From NCBI GenBank assembly GCA_036877525.1, contig JAZGTH010000067.1:5584501-5648500 (forward strand): a stretch of DNA of 64,000 nt, in the 5' to 3' direction. The position numbers were made by a program, and so were the translations under genes. The stretch comes from Chromobotia macracanthus (taxonomy: Eukaryota > Chordata > Actinopteri > Cypriniformes > Botiidae). The notes under the pieces are model-generated. The model was given only the letters and a program-made list of their open reading frames with translations, ran no database searches and was not told where the DNA came from. Within the stretch, counting starts at the first letter, position 1. The number at the start of each line of letters is the position of its first letter. This document shows, piece after piece, positions 48,659-59,368 of this stretch.

Positions 48659-49948
48659 GTAAAGACACAAACATGCGTTGTGATTGTTTATTGAAACGTG
48701 CGTTGTGATTGCCTGTGTGTATGCATAAATTCAGTGAGGTCCAAAAGATTCATTAATGATTCATTCATTAGAAGGCTAGATTTCCTTGGGATCATAATGA
48801 ACCAACATGGATCATTATTATCATGTGTGTGTGTCACCTGAAGTATCATGCTGCCATTAAAGCAAGAGAGGTATACCAAAATAACTGCATTGTTTATGCA
48901 GATACTTTGCAATGGCAACAAAAGTATTAAAAAAGAAATATTCATTTCCACAATTCAGTTCCACATACATTTTCACAATTGCTTTTCTGACCTAAACTAA
49001 ACATACTCCGCAGTCTTGCTGATACCATGTTGTTAGGTTTAATCTCACAATAGTTTCACAATAACCACAACCCTGAGTTTAGTCTAATTTTTGCTTCTGT
49101 AAGTTTGTTATTCTTGTAAATGTGAGTTTTTAGCATTGAGCCTGTACTGCCATCTAGGGGCAAGACCTGAATAACACACTATGTTGTATGTACATCATGT
49201 AAGTGCTATTTCCCCTTAATTTATACAGTCTTATTTCATTTTTTTTATTTATGAGGAATGCCTGAAGCAAATGGCTTTGTTTTTTCCCATGTTTACTTTA
49301 AAATTTATTTTAAGGAAACGGCACTTAGGCAGGTCAGATTGAGCATTATTTTGTCTGGCTTTTATGTGGTAGCATGTCGTCACACAGAATTTTGAGCAGG
49401 CACAGAGCAGCCTTAACTTGCCTGATGCAAATTCCATAAACAAAAATGCAGTTATTCTGTGTACCAAGCTGCCACAGTAAACAACATGGTTACTTCTATT
49501 ATAATCAATTAAAATAATGACGAAAATGTAGCACACACACTAATGTTACGTGTTTTCAAAATTAGCGATAGATGTGGTAAGGAGGATGAGATGAGAGACG
49601 AATCAAGAGTGAGAAAGAGGGGGAGAGAGAGAGAGAGAGGATTAATGACTGGAGTCTCTCTGTCAAACTCAGACTGTTCACTCCATTCGTCTTGTCTTGC
49701 CAGGCTGCTCAACAACAGCAAACAGGCCTGGCACAGCACTTTAAAGAACTGAAGCCAGTCAAATCAATTACCTGCTGTATCAGAGAAATAGACTCTCTCT
49801 GTTTCCAAAAACACAAGACAAACGAAGTGTCTCTCAGACTGTTAGACTCATCAGACTCCAGATATGAATGAAATACCACTCAGAAGCTCAGGGTTGATCT
49901 CATAGAAATAGAAGCAGGAAGAATGATCCTGTTTAGAATTAGACATGT

Positions 49949-50015
49949 TAAATCTGCAAGCTGTAACCTCTCTATCGCCATCTCTGTTTGAAACATGAAA
50001 TTGCAGGTTACTTTA
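49949..50015 (-). mobile_element. Fragment of the TTAAAGCTGCAATC MITE (copy 3, reverse)
   Basis: It contains TCTCTATCGCCATCTCTGTT and TGAAACATGAAATTGCAGGT. These are the reverse complements of blocks in the copies at 10020, 18273 and 55738. Confidence 0.55.
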
Positions 50016-50049
50016 GGTATTCTTAAAAAAATGACACTTGAATCATTTG

Positions 50050-50105
50050 AATGCATTATAAGTAATTTGGATAAAGGCATCTGCCAAATACGTAAATGTA
50101 AATGC
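50050..50105 (+). mobile_element. LINE2/SINE 3' tail fragment
   Basis: AAGTAATTTGGATAAAGGCA followed by TCTGCCAAATACGTAAATG matches the conserved fish tail TTGGATAAAAGCGTCTGCTA. That tail is shared by L2-type LINEs and the SINEs they mobilise. Only the tail is present. Confidence 0.65.
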
Positions 50106-52263
50106 AGTCTTAATATTGGGTGGTTATGGCAATAGTAACCGCACTGAACTGAACAGTTTAGCAGTTCAGCACGTTTAGACGAGCCAGCACTCAGACCCAA
50201 AGCATTCTGGGAGCTGGTTAACTGGCTGATGTTGAAGTGTGTGTTGTCATCTCTCTCTTCACATTTCTTGCGTGAGTTCATAAAATGTGAATGTCAGTGC
50301 CAGTCGCAGTTTGGCTTAAAATCATTAAGTGGCACAAAGTGGTGCTAATGTGTATGTATCGCCTCCAGATTGACGGCATTTGTGAGCATTACACAGACAC
50401 ACGTTCAGCTCTACAGGAAACCTTCTTCCTTTGGTCTAATGGCCATAATATTAGTTTTTATCATTAAGTGCTAGATTAGCTGAACTCAATTGTTTGGTCT
50501 TGTAAGTCTAGAATAAATATATGTATATATATTTCAAATATAATAGATAGATAAATGTTCTTTTGTTTTGTTCTATGTCATGGTGATTTATATGTAAACG
50601 TATTTAAAGTTTGTTATTTTTGTATTGTATTAATTATGTAATTTAATATGTTCACCTAGTGCACCTGGAACATATGGCAGGCATTGAGTCATTTATTCAT
50701 TCGTGCATGCATTTATGTTTGCCTTATCAAACGTGTGTTATGTGTCATTACAGATGATTACATAATCCTAAACATTTTATTTGTAACAACATAGATAGGT
50801 AGATAGATGTTTCTCTAATGTGTAATCACAGACCACACTAAACAAAACTCATGAATATATCCCGAGCAAATATCAATTCCAGATGCCCATCTGTTTAAGC
50901 AATGCCCGACCGTACCCTGATGTTATCAGAAGTGTGACTGCTGTTCTGTAGGACAGGCTGTTTCATTCTCGCTAACCTGAGGCGCAAACGACACCAAATC
51001 ATCTGTAATTGATCTAATTGATTCTCCAATGCTTAATTAGATTCTTGTCGCTCCTAATGCATCAGTGATGAAGACCCTCTGGGTATGGGCGAGAGAGAAT
51101 TAAAGACAGCAAGAGAGAGAGAGGGCACAGACAGATGAACATTCTTATTATAGCTCATGAGACTGGCACCCGTCATTGCTCTGGTCAGGTGATCACACAG
51201 GCAGCTTGTAATGGCAAAGTAATCATTACCTTGTCTGTTAATTGACTATAACACACAAGCAGCTGCTGACAAGAACTTTATTGTTCTGTTTGTAAAGTGT
51301 TTTTTTTAATAATTATGCTAATATTATTTTTGTAATTGAGGCATTTGTTGATCATTGAGAATTTCAAACAGGGGCACCAGTTGTGTTTTTGGGAATTCAA
51401 TTAACAGTCAAACTTGTTGTGATAACATATGAACAGTGTGATAGTTAAAAAAAGAACCTGGGATTATATTAGCAGTTTTGAGTGGTAAAACCTATAAGTT
51501 GCTTATGCCAAATGAATCAATGTAATGTAAATGTCGAATGCCACAGTTATTCATAGCAGGATTTGATTAGAAAAGGAATGTCTTGTAGTGTTATATTTGT
51601 ATGTGTAAGTGCACTATTTGGATATGTGTGTTGGCGGGGGGCTGATGGTGTCTGCAGGCAGTTAAAAGTGGCTTGTGAGTAAGACGAACAGATTTGTCCT
51701 CGCTGTTAGCACTGATGATAACGATCTCCATGCATCCAGACAGATGGTGTGTGTGTGTGTGCGTGTGTGTGCTTGCCCCATCTTTCCATCACCGTTGGAG
51801 AGTAAGACATGGATACAAATGAACATTGTCTTTTCAATGTCTTTTTATATTTCTGGCTTTAAAAAGATGTCTTTTGTCTCAGCTGCATTTGGAGGACAGA
51901 CACAATGAAAAAGCAAGTGTTTTTCACAGAGCCTTCATATTTCTATCTTTTATTCAATAGCATAAGAGGCTGGATATTAATATTTGGGCCAATCTCCTAA
52001 TGCAGAGGCTGTTCTAGAGTCCACCAGAAGGACAAAAGCTCCCACCTGGACATTTTCATACTGCCCACACTCTCACACACACACCGCTTTTAACCTGATT
52101 GCTTGATCAAGGGGGAGTGGTCAGAGAGGGTGGTGTGGTGGTAGTCTGGTGGGGTATGTCCAGGGTGGCCCACCAGCCTTGCTAAAGTGCCCGGCCGTGG
52201 TGCTTCTGAGGCAAGCATGGTGCTGGAGTCTAACCCCAATAATGTGTTCTCTCTTGTACCCAG

Positions 52264-52346
52264 TGATTACATCATCGAGGAGAAGGATGCTGTGCTACAG
52301 AAGAAAGAGAACGAGGGATTTGGCTTTGTCTTGCGAGGAGCAAAAG
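52264..52346 (+). CDS. shank3: SHANK3 exon (window exon 6): start of the PDZ domain
   Basis: This 83-nt exon runs from acceptor cttgtacccAG (52262-52263) to donor GTAAGA (52347). With AG from exon 5 it reads S-DYIIEEKDAVLQKKENEGF followed by GFVLRGAK. GFGFVLRG is the PDZ carboxylate-binding loop with its flanking strand, and the DYIIEEK start matches the SHANK family pattern. The SHANK PDZ domain binds C-termini such as those of GKAP/SAPAP proteins at excitatory synapses. The exon leaves after one base of a codon. Confidence 0.96.
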
Positions 52347-53413
52347 GTAAGATGTAATATTTAGCTTGTGTGCACCACACTCGTGGCAACCACCACACAA
52401 CCATCAATTTGATGGTTACAATCAAAACGGCAACTTCACAAAGTTATAGAGTTACACAAAACAGCATTTACCACCCAATGTATTTCACATTGTGAAATAA
52501 ATTTTTAGACAGTGTCTAAAAACTGGACACTTTGAACATTCTGAAAACTCCCAAAATAACATTTTTAATGTTTTTGGCACTTGGAACAAATAGAAAAATT
52601 AGGGAAACATTCTTACAACCTACAATTGTTAGCTGAGCATTTGACACATCTACTTTTCTGTTTACTCTATTCACACTACAGTAGACTGACGCTACAGCTG
52701 AGTTCAAGCTGGAGGCATTTTAATGCAACAGTGCATTAACCTTACAGACGCAAGGCTAGTGATAGAGTAGAGTTGAGGAAGCTGCAAATCCATAACTGTA
52801 ATTATGGGAATGTCACAGTATGATCCGGTGACCCTGTTGTTTGATTATATAATGTATATAGTGATGAGTCAGCAGTATTATTAGACATTTGTGTTTGACA
52901 ACATTACAGTATGAGCTACAGCAGGGATTGTGTGAGAACCGTGTGTGTGTGTGTGTGTGTGTGGTGCCCAGTTTCTAGGGTGGCACCATCCTGGGTAGGA
53001 GTTATGAGTTCCTAATGCCATCTGTTACCCGCATGGTGCATAAATATCTTTTCTGAATACTGCTTTCTGCTTGTTTCTCTCTTTCTGTTTTGCATAAATG
53101 TTCTCTTGTTTTTCTTTACTGTCTCTAACTCAATATGCCCATGAACTTCTAAAACAAAGAGCAAAAAACTTACTGCTTAATTAGACAGTTATATGTTAAT
53201 AAAAAGGTTGTGTGTATATTTGTAATGTCTTCAGTGTTAAAATACTTGTTCTTGGTATACTAGCCAGTGCAGAGTAGGTATAAGAAGCAGGCTGACTTCA
53301 TAAACAGCATAATAAGCACTAGGGCACTTTCTAAACATCACTCTGGTTGTTTGAGCAGTCCAACATGGCAGAACCATATCAATACATGTATTTGATTTTC
53401 TGTGCACATGTAG
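52347..53413 (+). other. shank3: Intron 6 of the visible SHANK3 gene
   Basis: This is 1.07 kb of non-coding sequence. It holds a right-half copy of the CCCAGCTAAC MITE (about 52500-52636) and a (GT)12 tract at 52941-52963. Nothing else is recognised. Confidence 0.85.
52500..52636 (+). mobile_element. MITE-like element, CCCAGCTAAC family (copy F, right half only)
   Basis: It has AGTGTCTAAAAACTGGACAC, TTTGAACATTCTGAAAACTC and TTCTTACAACCTACAATTGT, then TTAGCTGAG. This corresponds to the right half of copy C (16796-17095). The left half is absent. Confidence 0.6.
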
Positions 53414-53538
53414 CAGAGACTCCTATTGAAGAGTTTACACCCACACCTGCCTTTCCTGCGCTGCAGTATCTGGAGTCTGTGGATGTTGAGGGCGTGGCCT
53501 GGAGGGCGGGGCTAAGAACTGGTGACTTCCTCATTGAG
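53414..53538 (+). CDS. shank3: SHANK3 exon (window exon 7): PDZ domain core
   Basis: This 125-nt exon runs from acceptor cacatgtAG (53412-53413) to donor GTATTG (53539). It encodes AETPIEEFTPTPAFPALQYL, then ESVDVEGVAWRAGLRTGDFL and IE. The TPIEEFTPTPAFPALQYLESV block is the SHANK-specific insert in the PDZ domain. AGLRTGDFLIEV is the conserved turn and strand. VDVEGVAWRAGL fits SHANK3 rather than SHANK2, which has VDEGGVAWQAGL (both from memory). The exon starts after one base of a codon and ends at a codon boundary. Confidence 0.97.
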
Positions 53539-54005
53539 GTATTGATATACTGTAAAATCCTGTTGCTGTGCTGTTGTGTGATCATTTTTTTCAGTTATCT
53601 TTGTCCTCTTATTTTCTTCATATCCTTTTATTGTGGTTTTAATCTTTAGCACATCTTTAGCACAAAAGTCATTAAGTTTTGTTGTTCTTGTGTGTAATGA
53701 CCTTGAATAAGGTCTGACCCAGCTAACAGGGCACGTTCTCAGAACATTGGCTAATGTTCTCTCAAAGTTCTCTCAACATTATTAAAAACATTCTTGCAGT
53801 AAATTTGGAAGAATGTTATATGTCATATATCAATAAAGTAGTTTGTATAGTTACAGAATTAAAATATTTGAATAGTGTTCTTATGTTATTACAGTGTCTA
53901 AAAACAATTATGAAAGCATTACCTAAAATTTTGCACTGGAAAAAGGCTAGTGGATTATCAGAGGGGTGGGGAAAAGTGATGGACCGCTTGTGATTGGTCT
54001 CTCAG
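53539..54005 (+). other. shank3: Intron 7 of the visible SHANK3 gene
   Basis: This 467-nt intron is almost half filled by the left part of a CCCAGCTAAC MITE (53718-53930). The acceptor is tgattggtctctcAG at 54004-54005. Confidence 0.9.
53718..53930 (+). mobile_element. MITE-like element, CCCAGCTAAC family (copy G, left part)
   Basis: It starts CCCAGCTAACAGGGCACGTT with CTCAGAACATTGGCTAATGT and runs to ACAGTGTCTAAAAACAATTA and AAGCATTACCTAAAATTTT. The right end of the element is missing here. It appears, in the same orientation, at 54250-54322 beyond the next exon. Confidence 0.7.
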
Positions 54006-54141
54006 GTGAATGGTGTAAACGTGGTGAAGGTGGGGCACAAGCAGGTGGTGTCACTCATCCGGCAGGGCGGGAACAGTCTACTGATGAAGGTGGTGTCCGT
54101 CACACGTAAACCAGAGTCTGAGGAATCTGTCAGAAAGAAGG
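54006..54141 (+). CDS. shank3: SHANK3 exon (window exon 8): end of the PDZ domain
   Basis: This 136-nt exon runs from acceptor ggtctctcAG to donor GTAAGA (54142). It encodes VNGVNVVKVGHKQVVSLIRQ, then GGNSLLMKVVSVTRKPESEE and SVRKK. GHKQVV contains the PDZ helix-B histidine typical of class I domains, which bind S/T-x-hydrophobic C-termini. Human SHANK3 has VNGVNVVKVGHKQVVALIRQ (from memory). The exon starts at a codon boundary and leaves after one base, which joins A-PPPPKR in exon 9. Confidence 0.96.
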
Positions 54142-54249
54142 GTAAGATGTTTCTTTCTCATCCATCAGAACTGACCGCATGTCTGCTTAGACGTTAAAGC
54201 TGCTGTAAGCGATTATATTTTTCATTCTGTGCATTCCTTGAATTATCAA

Positions 54250-54322
54250 AGCAAGTTTCTTAAGTTTTATCACTAATGGAAACATCAGAGAAACATTCTT
54301 ACAACCTAAAATTGTTAGCTGG
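54250..54322 (+). mobile_element. MITE-like element, CCCAGCTAAC family (copy H, right end)
   Basis: It contains CACTAATGGAAACATCAGAG, AAACATTCTTACAACCTAAA and ATTGTTAGCTGG, corresponding to the last quarter of copy C. It starts about where copy G stops, and the PDZ exon lies between them. Confidence 0.65.
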
Positions 54323-55544
54323 CTATCATGTGGCTGCATCTGCTGAAAATAATAGTTAGCAAGACATCACTTACCCCAGCTTTACAACAGTAGCTTTTGT
54401 CTAGCAAAACGTGTAAATATGCATTGTAAATGACAATGATCCTATGTAAATATGTATTTTTATAATCCTGATGTAAAAAAATAACTGGTCCAAGCTGTGT
54501 TTTACAACAGGGTTAAACCAGCTCAAACCAGGTCCCCTGTAGTTTAACTTCCGTTTAACAAATTAACTTCCTTTTTAAATCAAAGTCAGTTTTTAAAAGC
54601 CGATGAAGTACAATTGATAATTATAAAACTAAAAAAAAGTTATGTCTATTGCTTCTCTTTCCTTGAAATGTTCGGAATTGTCATGTCTCATCATAACAAT
54701 CTAATGCATTTTAACTCAATTTTTATTTAAGACAGACATTTATAAAAATCAAAGAATTGAGGTTGTCATGGCCAAGCCCAGGATGTCCTTGGTAACGTAA
54801 ATTGGCACTTAAAACTTTGTGTGTTCTTGAAACGTTTGCTATAGAAAGACTCTACAGAACACACAAGTGAATAACCAGGTGGATGTTCTAAATGTTGTGT
54901 AGCTTTGTACATTTCATCTGTTATTGTGAATATGCTGACTGATCATTGGTCTGTTTATTGTGGGCGGGGCTATTGGTGTCAGACACAAGTGCTCTTAAAG
55001 GCACAGGTTGCTAGGGAACCAGTCTTTGATGCTCTGTACTGTATGCGATGAACAGATAGTAAGAGATCTTTCTCTCAGCAGGGCGAATCTCATATCAAAC
55101 ACGAGAGGAAATAGATATCGTAACTGAGAGTTTAATACTAGAGAGTGGAACGATGGTAGTTGTTTGCTGGAAGGTGTGTCAGCAGTAATGACTGTTTGTC
55201 AGAGGAGAGAACTTCAGGGACATGAGCTAAATGACAGGGTTGTGATGACAATAGTGGTGACTATGCAGATTGAAGTGCTGCCCTTATGCCACATAAACAC
55301 ATTTTTGCGGTCCCACACAGACAAGTAGTGTGTGAATTTCTGTCAAACATAGCAGCATTGTTCTAACCACAGTCAAACCACCAAACCCAAAGAGTAAATC
55401 TAGTCAGCATCTATGTAAACTATCCTTACTTTTATCTGCAACTCCCACACAATCCTAACCTTTCCTTGGCCTGTGTTTGCCTTGAGTGGATGATGGAAGA
55501 CCATAGTTTTTAAATAAATAATCATGCACACTCTTTATAAATAA

Positions 55545-55735
55545 AGGTTCCCAAAAGGTTCTCTCTCGGGCTGTATGGTTCTGTAAAGAACCTTTAACAT
55601 CCACATTCTTTCTGTTCCACATAAGGTGCTTTGTGGTTCTTTGTTTTAAGAACCTTGGACTGAAAAGCTCTTTGAGGAACCAGAAGTGATTCTTCTATGG
55701 TATCGCTGCAAATCACTATTTTTAGAATCTTTCAT
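55545..55735. mobile_element. Palindromic AAGAACC-type fish repeat
   Basis: It contains AAGGTTCCCAAAAGGTTCTC, GTTCTGTAAAGAACCTTTAA, TTGTGGTTCTTTGTTTTAAG and TTCTTCTATGGTATCGCTGC. The repeated AGGTTCTT/AAGAACCT words in both orientations are typical of a common non-autonomous fish DNA transposon. The next element begins three bases further on. Confidence 0.6.
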
Positions 55736-55737
55736 TT

Positions 55738-55919
55738 TTAAAGCTGCAATCTGTAACTTTTATGGGGGGATTTTTGGATTTGTTTTTTTTTTTGGAGGGG
55801 ATTAAAAATGAACAAAAACCTGTTATTTTGCAAATGAATAGTGTGTAAAGTAACCTGCAATTTTATGTTTCAAACAGAGATGGTAGTAGAGAGGCGAAAG
55901 TTAGGGATTGCAGCGTTAA
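55738..55919. mobile_element. MITE-like element with TTAAAGCTGCAATC inverted ends (copy 4)
   Basis: The left end is TTAAAGCTGCAATCTGTAAC and the right end AGTTAGGGATTGCAGCGTTA. The interior contains AACCTGCAATTTTATGTTTC. It is shorter than copies 1 and 2 through an internal deletion. Confidence 0.75.
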
Positions 55920-57128
55920 GAGAGTAGCAGAAGTATGTGGAGTAGTTGCATTGCTCAAAAGGACAATAGTGATAGTTCACAGATTGATTTTTGCAGAACC
56001 AGCAACCTTCCAACAACTAGCCCTGAGTTTTAGCCACTCCCAGCCTAAATCGCAGACAACTGTGACTGCTCTTTTAGTCTTTGTTGTGTGCATTTGTGTG
56101 TGCAATCACAAAAGTGTTGAGGTGACAGATTAAGTTAGTTGACCATGATTTTGCCAAGAAGGCTCCCGCCATAAGCCTAACCCTAAAATCTGATTGGTTG
56201 ATAAGGAATGTTGAAGCAGGACCTACTTAGCAAAATCACGTCCACCTGCAAAGTTGTTACATAACTCTGGGCTTGCAAACTATCACACACTCCAACATTT
56301 ATACACATTACTGATCAAATAATAATGGATAGTGTCTGTTGTTAGTTTTGTGGCTATATCCTCCCACACACATAATAACACACACGTACAAACTTACACT
56401 CTCTCACACACACAGATTCTTAGAGTTTAAATGCACAAACCCAAGCCTTGCTCCTGCCAGAGTTGCCATGGTTACTATAATGCATGTTTCAACTAAGTAT
56501 TGCATTAGTGCCTTGGTTCTTCTCTCCTTGTATGTCGTTTTCTCTCTCTCTGCATCTCCACTCCGGTCTGCAGGGTTGTTAGCTGAAGGAGCAAGGAGTT
56601 TTTGCAGATGTTATTGAGATTACAGAAGCCTCTGATCTCCTGGAACCTGGCTCTTGTTTGCTTGATGCAGTTGTAGCATGCTTACAGATTCAGCGACAGG
56701 TCCGCTTCTGAGAGACAAAGGGAAGAGTCGGCCATCGATTCCTGGGAGAGTGTGTTAAAAGCAAGTGTTGTGACAGCAGAAACATGACGTGAAGGATTTT
56801 GGGAGAAGCCAAAGGGCGAGCACAATTATTCTGGTGTATTCTGTATTCTGGTGTTACCGTCGGAGGGTAACCGAGAAAGGAAGTTGGTTAGCGGCTGCAC
56901 ACGCGTGCAGGAGATGTCTGATAGCTGTGTGATTCTGTATGTCAGTAAGATATAGAACGAGAGAGAGCTTGAGAAGGAAAGAGTTAGTATCTTGTGACAG
57001 TGTGGTACGTTAAGAGCATCGGATGAAGATGGTGAAGAAGCGCTGGCAGCTGCCAATGGGCAGCAGCCATGAAGGCCCCTCGTCACGTCACCCCATCTTC
57101 TCATCTACACCTTGTCTTTCTTCCACAG

Positions 57129-57209
57129 CGCCCCCGCCTCCAAAAAGATCACCCAGCACCACACTCACCCTGAGGTCCAAAAGTATGACTGCTGAGCTTG
57201 AAGAACTAG
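57129..57209 (+). CDS. shank3: SHANK3 exon (window exon 9): proline-rich motif after PDZ
   Basis: This 81-nt exon runs from acceptor ctttcttccacAG (57127-57128) to donor GTAAGA (57210). It encodes APPPPKRSPSTTLTLRSKSM and TAELEEL. Human SHANK3 has APPPPKRAPSTTLTLRSKSM (from memory). The PPPPKR motif is a possible SH3 or WW ligand, and LRSKSM is a likely phosphorylation site. Both functions are inferences from family patterns. It enters and leaves after one base of a codon. Confidence 0.95.
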
Positions 57210-58027
57210 GTAAGATGTCCTCAAACAACACTCTAATGTTGGGAATGGGTCAGGATGGTCAACTAGTCATTCACCAGCTGACTGATCAATTAGCAAGGTT
57301 GACTATGTTATCTGAATTTTGTCTCAGTTTGATTGTTTTAGATATCCTATATTTTTGATATCCTTTAAAGGTGATTTTATTTAGAGATTTATTTAGAGCT
57401 TGGATTTTAACGCTAATGTGTTGTGCTTTATTTCTTTATTCACTGTCTAATAAGAATAGTTTGATGCATTTTAGTCCATATCAATGAGCTTTGAAGCCGT
57501 CTATATGTTTGCTAACCGGCTAAAAGTTTACTGCGTTATTTATTAGCAAATAAATGCAAATTTATTGGACATTGGACCATAAATCTTGCACAACACAGAC
57601 TTTGGTCCAATCAAATACTCTTTGTATTTAACGTCCCTTTCCCAATATCACCTGAACCTACTAGCAAATAGCAAATGGTTGTGATGTAAAGGAGCAATCC
57701 TTTCTAAATATTTCACCCAAACTTCCTGTTTCAATAGAAAATACATGAACACAAAATGCTGACTTAAATCTTTAGATTAGGTTCTCTCTCCTCTGACTCT
57801 CTCTGTCTCCTTTATGTATTAACTGTATTATCTTTCTCCTGCTGCCATTTGGTCGGTTCAAAACATCAGCTGTTTCTCTGTCTCTCTCTGTCTTCTCTCT
57901 TCCTTTCCCCCTCTCTCTCCCTCTCTCTCGCTCGTTCCTTATCTCTTTATCTCTCTCTCTCTCTATCACACTCTTCTGAACCATATCATCTCCCTCCTGC
58001 TGCCACTTGGGTTGCTCAAAACATCAG

Positions 58028-58071
<44 letters not shown>

Positions 58072-58211
58072 ATCTGTGCTGAGTTTACCAAGTTCATCAC
58101 ACACACACACACATTTACTCTCACGTTCACACACTGAAACGCTTATCGACAGACATTTGGTGCTGTGAGACATTAATAGAGAAGTGTTCTTTACGTTTAT
58201 TTCATGCTCAG
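57210..58211 (+). other. shank3: Intron 9 of the visible SHANK3 gene
   Basis: This is 1 kb of non-coding sequence with CT-rich tracts and a direct duplication of about 158 bp (57822-58070). Nothing else is recognised. Confidence 0.85.
57822..58070. repeat. Direct duplication with 158-bp spacing, ending in (CT)n
   Basis: CTCCTGCTGCCATTTGGTCG at 57836 and CTCCTGCTGCCACTTGGGTT at 57994 start closely related segments, each followed by TCAAAACATCAGCTG and a CT tract. The second tract is a pure CT run of about 40 bases (58030-58070). Confidence 0.85.
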
Positions 58212-58235
58212 CCTCTGCCAGGAGGAGAAGAGGAG
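58212..58235 (+). CDS. shank3: SHANK3 exon (window exon 10): 24-nt basic microexon
   Basis: This 24-nt exon lies between acceptor tttcatgctcAG (58210-58211) and donor GTGAGT (58236). In the running phase it encodes ASARRRRG and returns to the same phase. Human SHANK3 has ASIRRRKG at this place (from memory), so the exon is conserved. Its length is a multiple of three, so skipping it joins LEEL to the next exon without a frameshift, and the cell could use it as an optional basic insert. Mammalian SHANK3 is known to be heavily alternatively spliced around here. Confidence 0.85.
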
Positions 58236-59243
58236 GTGAGTTACACATAGAGGTTTTGAGAAACCCATCAAACCAATGCAAATATCCAGTGTGTCTTGAT
58301 GATGACCCAGTCATCTTGCACATGCTGGAGAAATATGCTTCTTTTAGCTCTGTTCCAAAGCCCAGTGGATGCTTACCAAAGCAACATTTTAGGAATCATA
58401 TGTGCAAACTAAGCAGAAAAATCAAGACGTGACTTATTTTGGCCAGATTCTAAGTTGGGGTCACATGCATCCTTCACAAATGTGCCAGTTTCAAAATTGG
58501 TAATGAACTCCATGAGATGGAGTTTCAACTTTTGCTAACTATGTGAATCAGCTGTGTCTATGTAGACAGCAGACATCAAGGCAGCTCAGTACTGCAGGTG
58601 TTTGGAACTAAGCTATTGCATCATAATACGCCATTAATATCCAGGTCTCTTTAAAGAAGGCTCTGCACACGGTGGCCATCTTTGCAATGCCTCCAGGCAG
58701 CAATTTTAGTCATACAAGACCAAGTCCTATCTACTTGAATGGGGGAAGACAGATATCTCTAAAATCATGGGCTAAGGTCACAATAAAACACTACATTTTT
58801 AGACCATCTATTAAACCTGACATCAACTGTACCATTAAATCTGTTTTTTAGCTTAAGTACCACTATAAAAATATATTTTTCCAAATTGCTTTAGGTACTG
58901 TGCATGCACAAAGGCTGTCTCATAACATTCTTTACAGAGCCCCTCCCCCAGAGAATGTTACTGTTTAGCAACTGACGATTGGCTCTTTTCACTAGTAGGC
59001 GGGACTTCGCCGCAATGGCCTTCGCTGCACTTCCACCCATTCATAGTAATAGAACTATGGCATCTTGTTAATTCCATAATGTTTGTTAACATGGAGCAGT
59101 GCTGTTGTGGAAATGCATTGTTATGCCATTAAACATTTCATTTTCATTGTCATTACTGCATTGCACAGTTTATGATCAGATTAGACGTGCATGTACAGAT
59201 TAAATGTGCTGTTGAATTGGGTATTTTGTTTGTGTGTTAACAG
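58236..59243 (+). other. shank3: Intron 10 of the visible SHANK3 gene
   Basis: This is 1 kb of non-coding sequence. A stretch near 58680-58800 (TCATACAAGACCAAGTCC, AAAATCATGGGCTAAGG) has the look of a degraded fish repeat, but I could not define its ends. Otherwise nothing is recognised. Confidence 0.8.
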
Positions 59244-59368
59244 AACGGCTAGATGAGATTTTGGCCTCTCAGGAGTCAGTACTGCGGCCAAAGGGGGAAT
59301 CGGAATACAGAACAGCCACAGTGAAGCAGCGTCCAACCAGCCGCCGAATTACACCAGCAGAAATTAGT
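59244..59368 (+). CDS. shank3: SHANK3 exon (window exon 11): linker with KQRPTSRRITPAEIS
   Basis: This 125-nt exon runs from acceptor gtgtgttaacAG (59242-59243) to donor GTAAGA (59369). It encodes ERLDEILASQESVLRPKGES, then EYRTATVKQRPTSRRITPAE and IS. The block ATVKQRPTSRRITPAEIS is identical to the human SHANK3 sequence as I recall it. The upstream part is more variable. It starts after one base of a codon (joining G-E-R-L-D-E) and ends at a codon boundary. Confidence 0.94.

Larger units (their letters stand above)
48659..52263 (+). other. shank3: Intron 5 of the visible SHANK3 gene
   Basis: This is non-coding. A reversed fragment of the TTAAAGCTGCAATC MITE (49949-50015) is followed by a LINE2/SINE-type tail (50050-50105). 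A second, internally deleted tail seems to lie at 51491-51533 (TAAGTTGCTTATGCCAAATG). I see nothing else I can recognise. Confidence 0.8.
54142..57128 (+). other. shank3: Intron 8 of the visible SHANK3 gene
   Basis: This is 3 kb of non-coding sequence with the right part of a CCCAGCTAAC MITE (54250-54322), a palindromic AAGAACC repeat (55545-55735) and a TTAAAGCTGCAATC MITE (55738-55919). No further exon is recognised. Confidence 0.85.
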
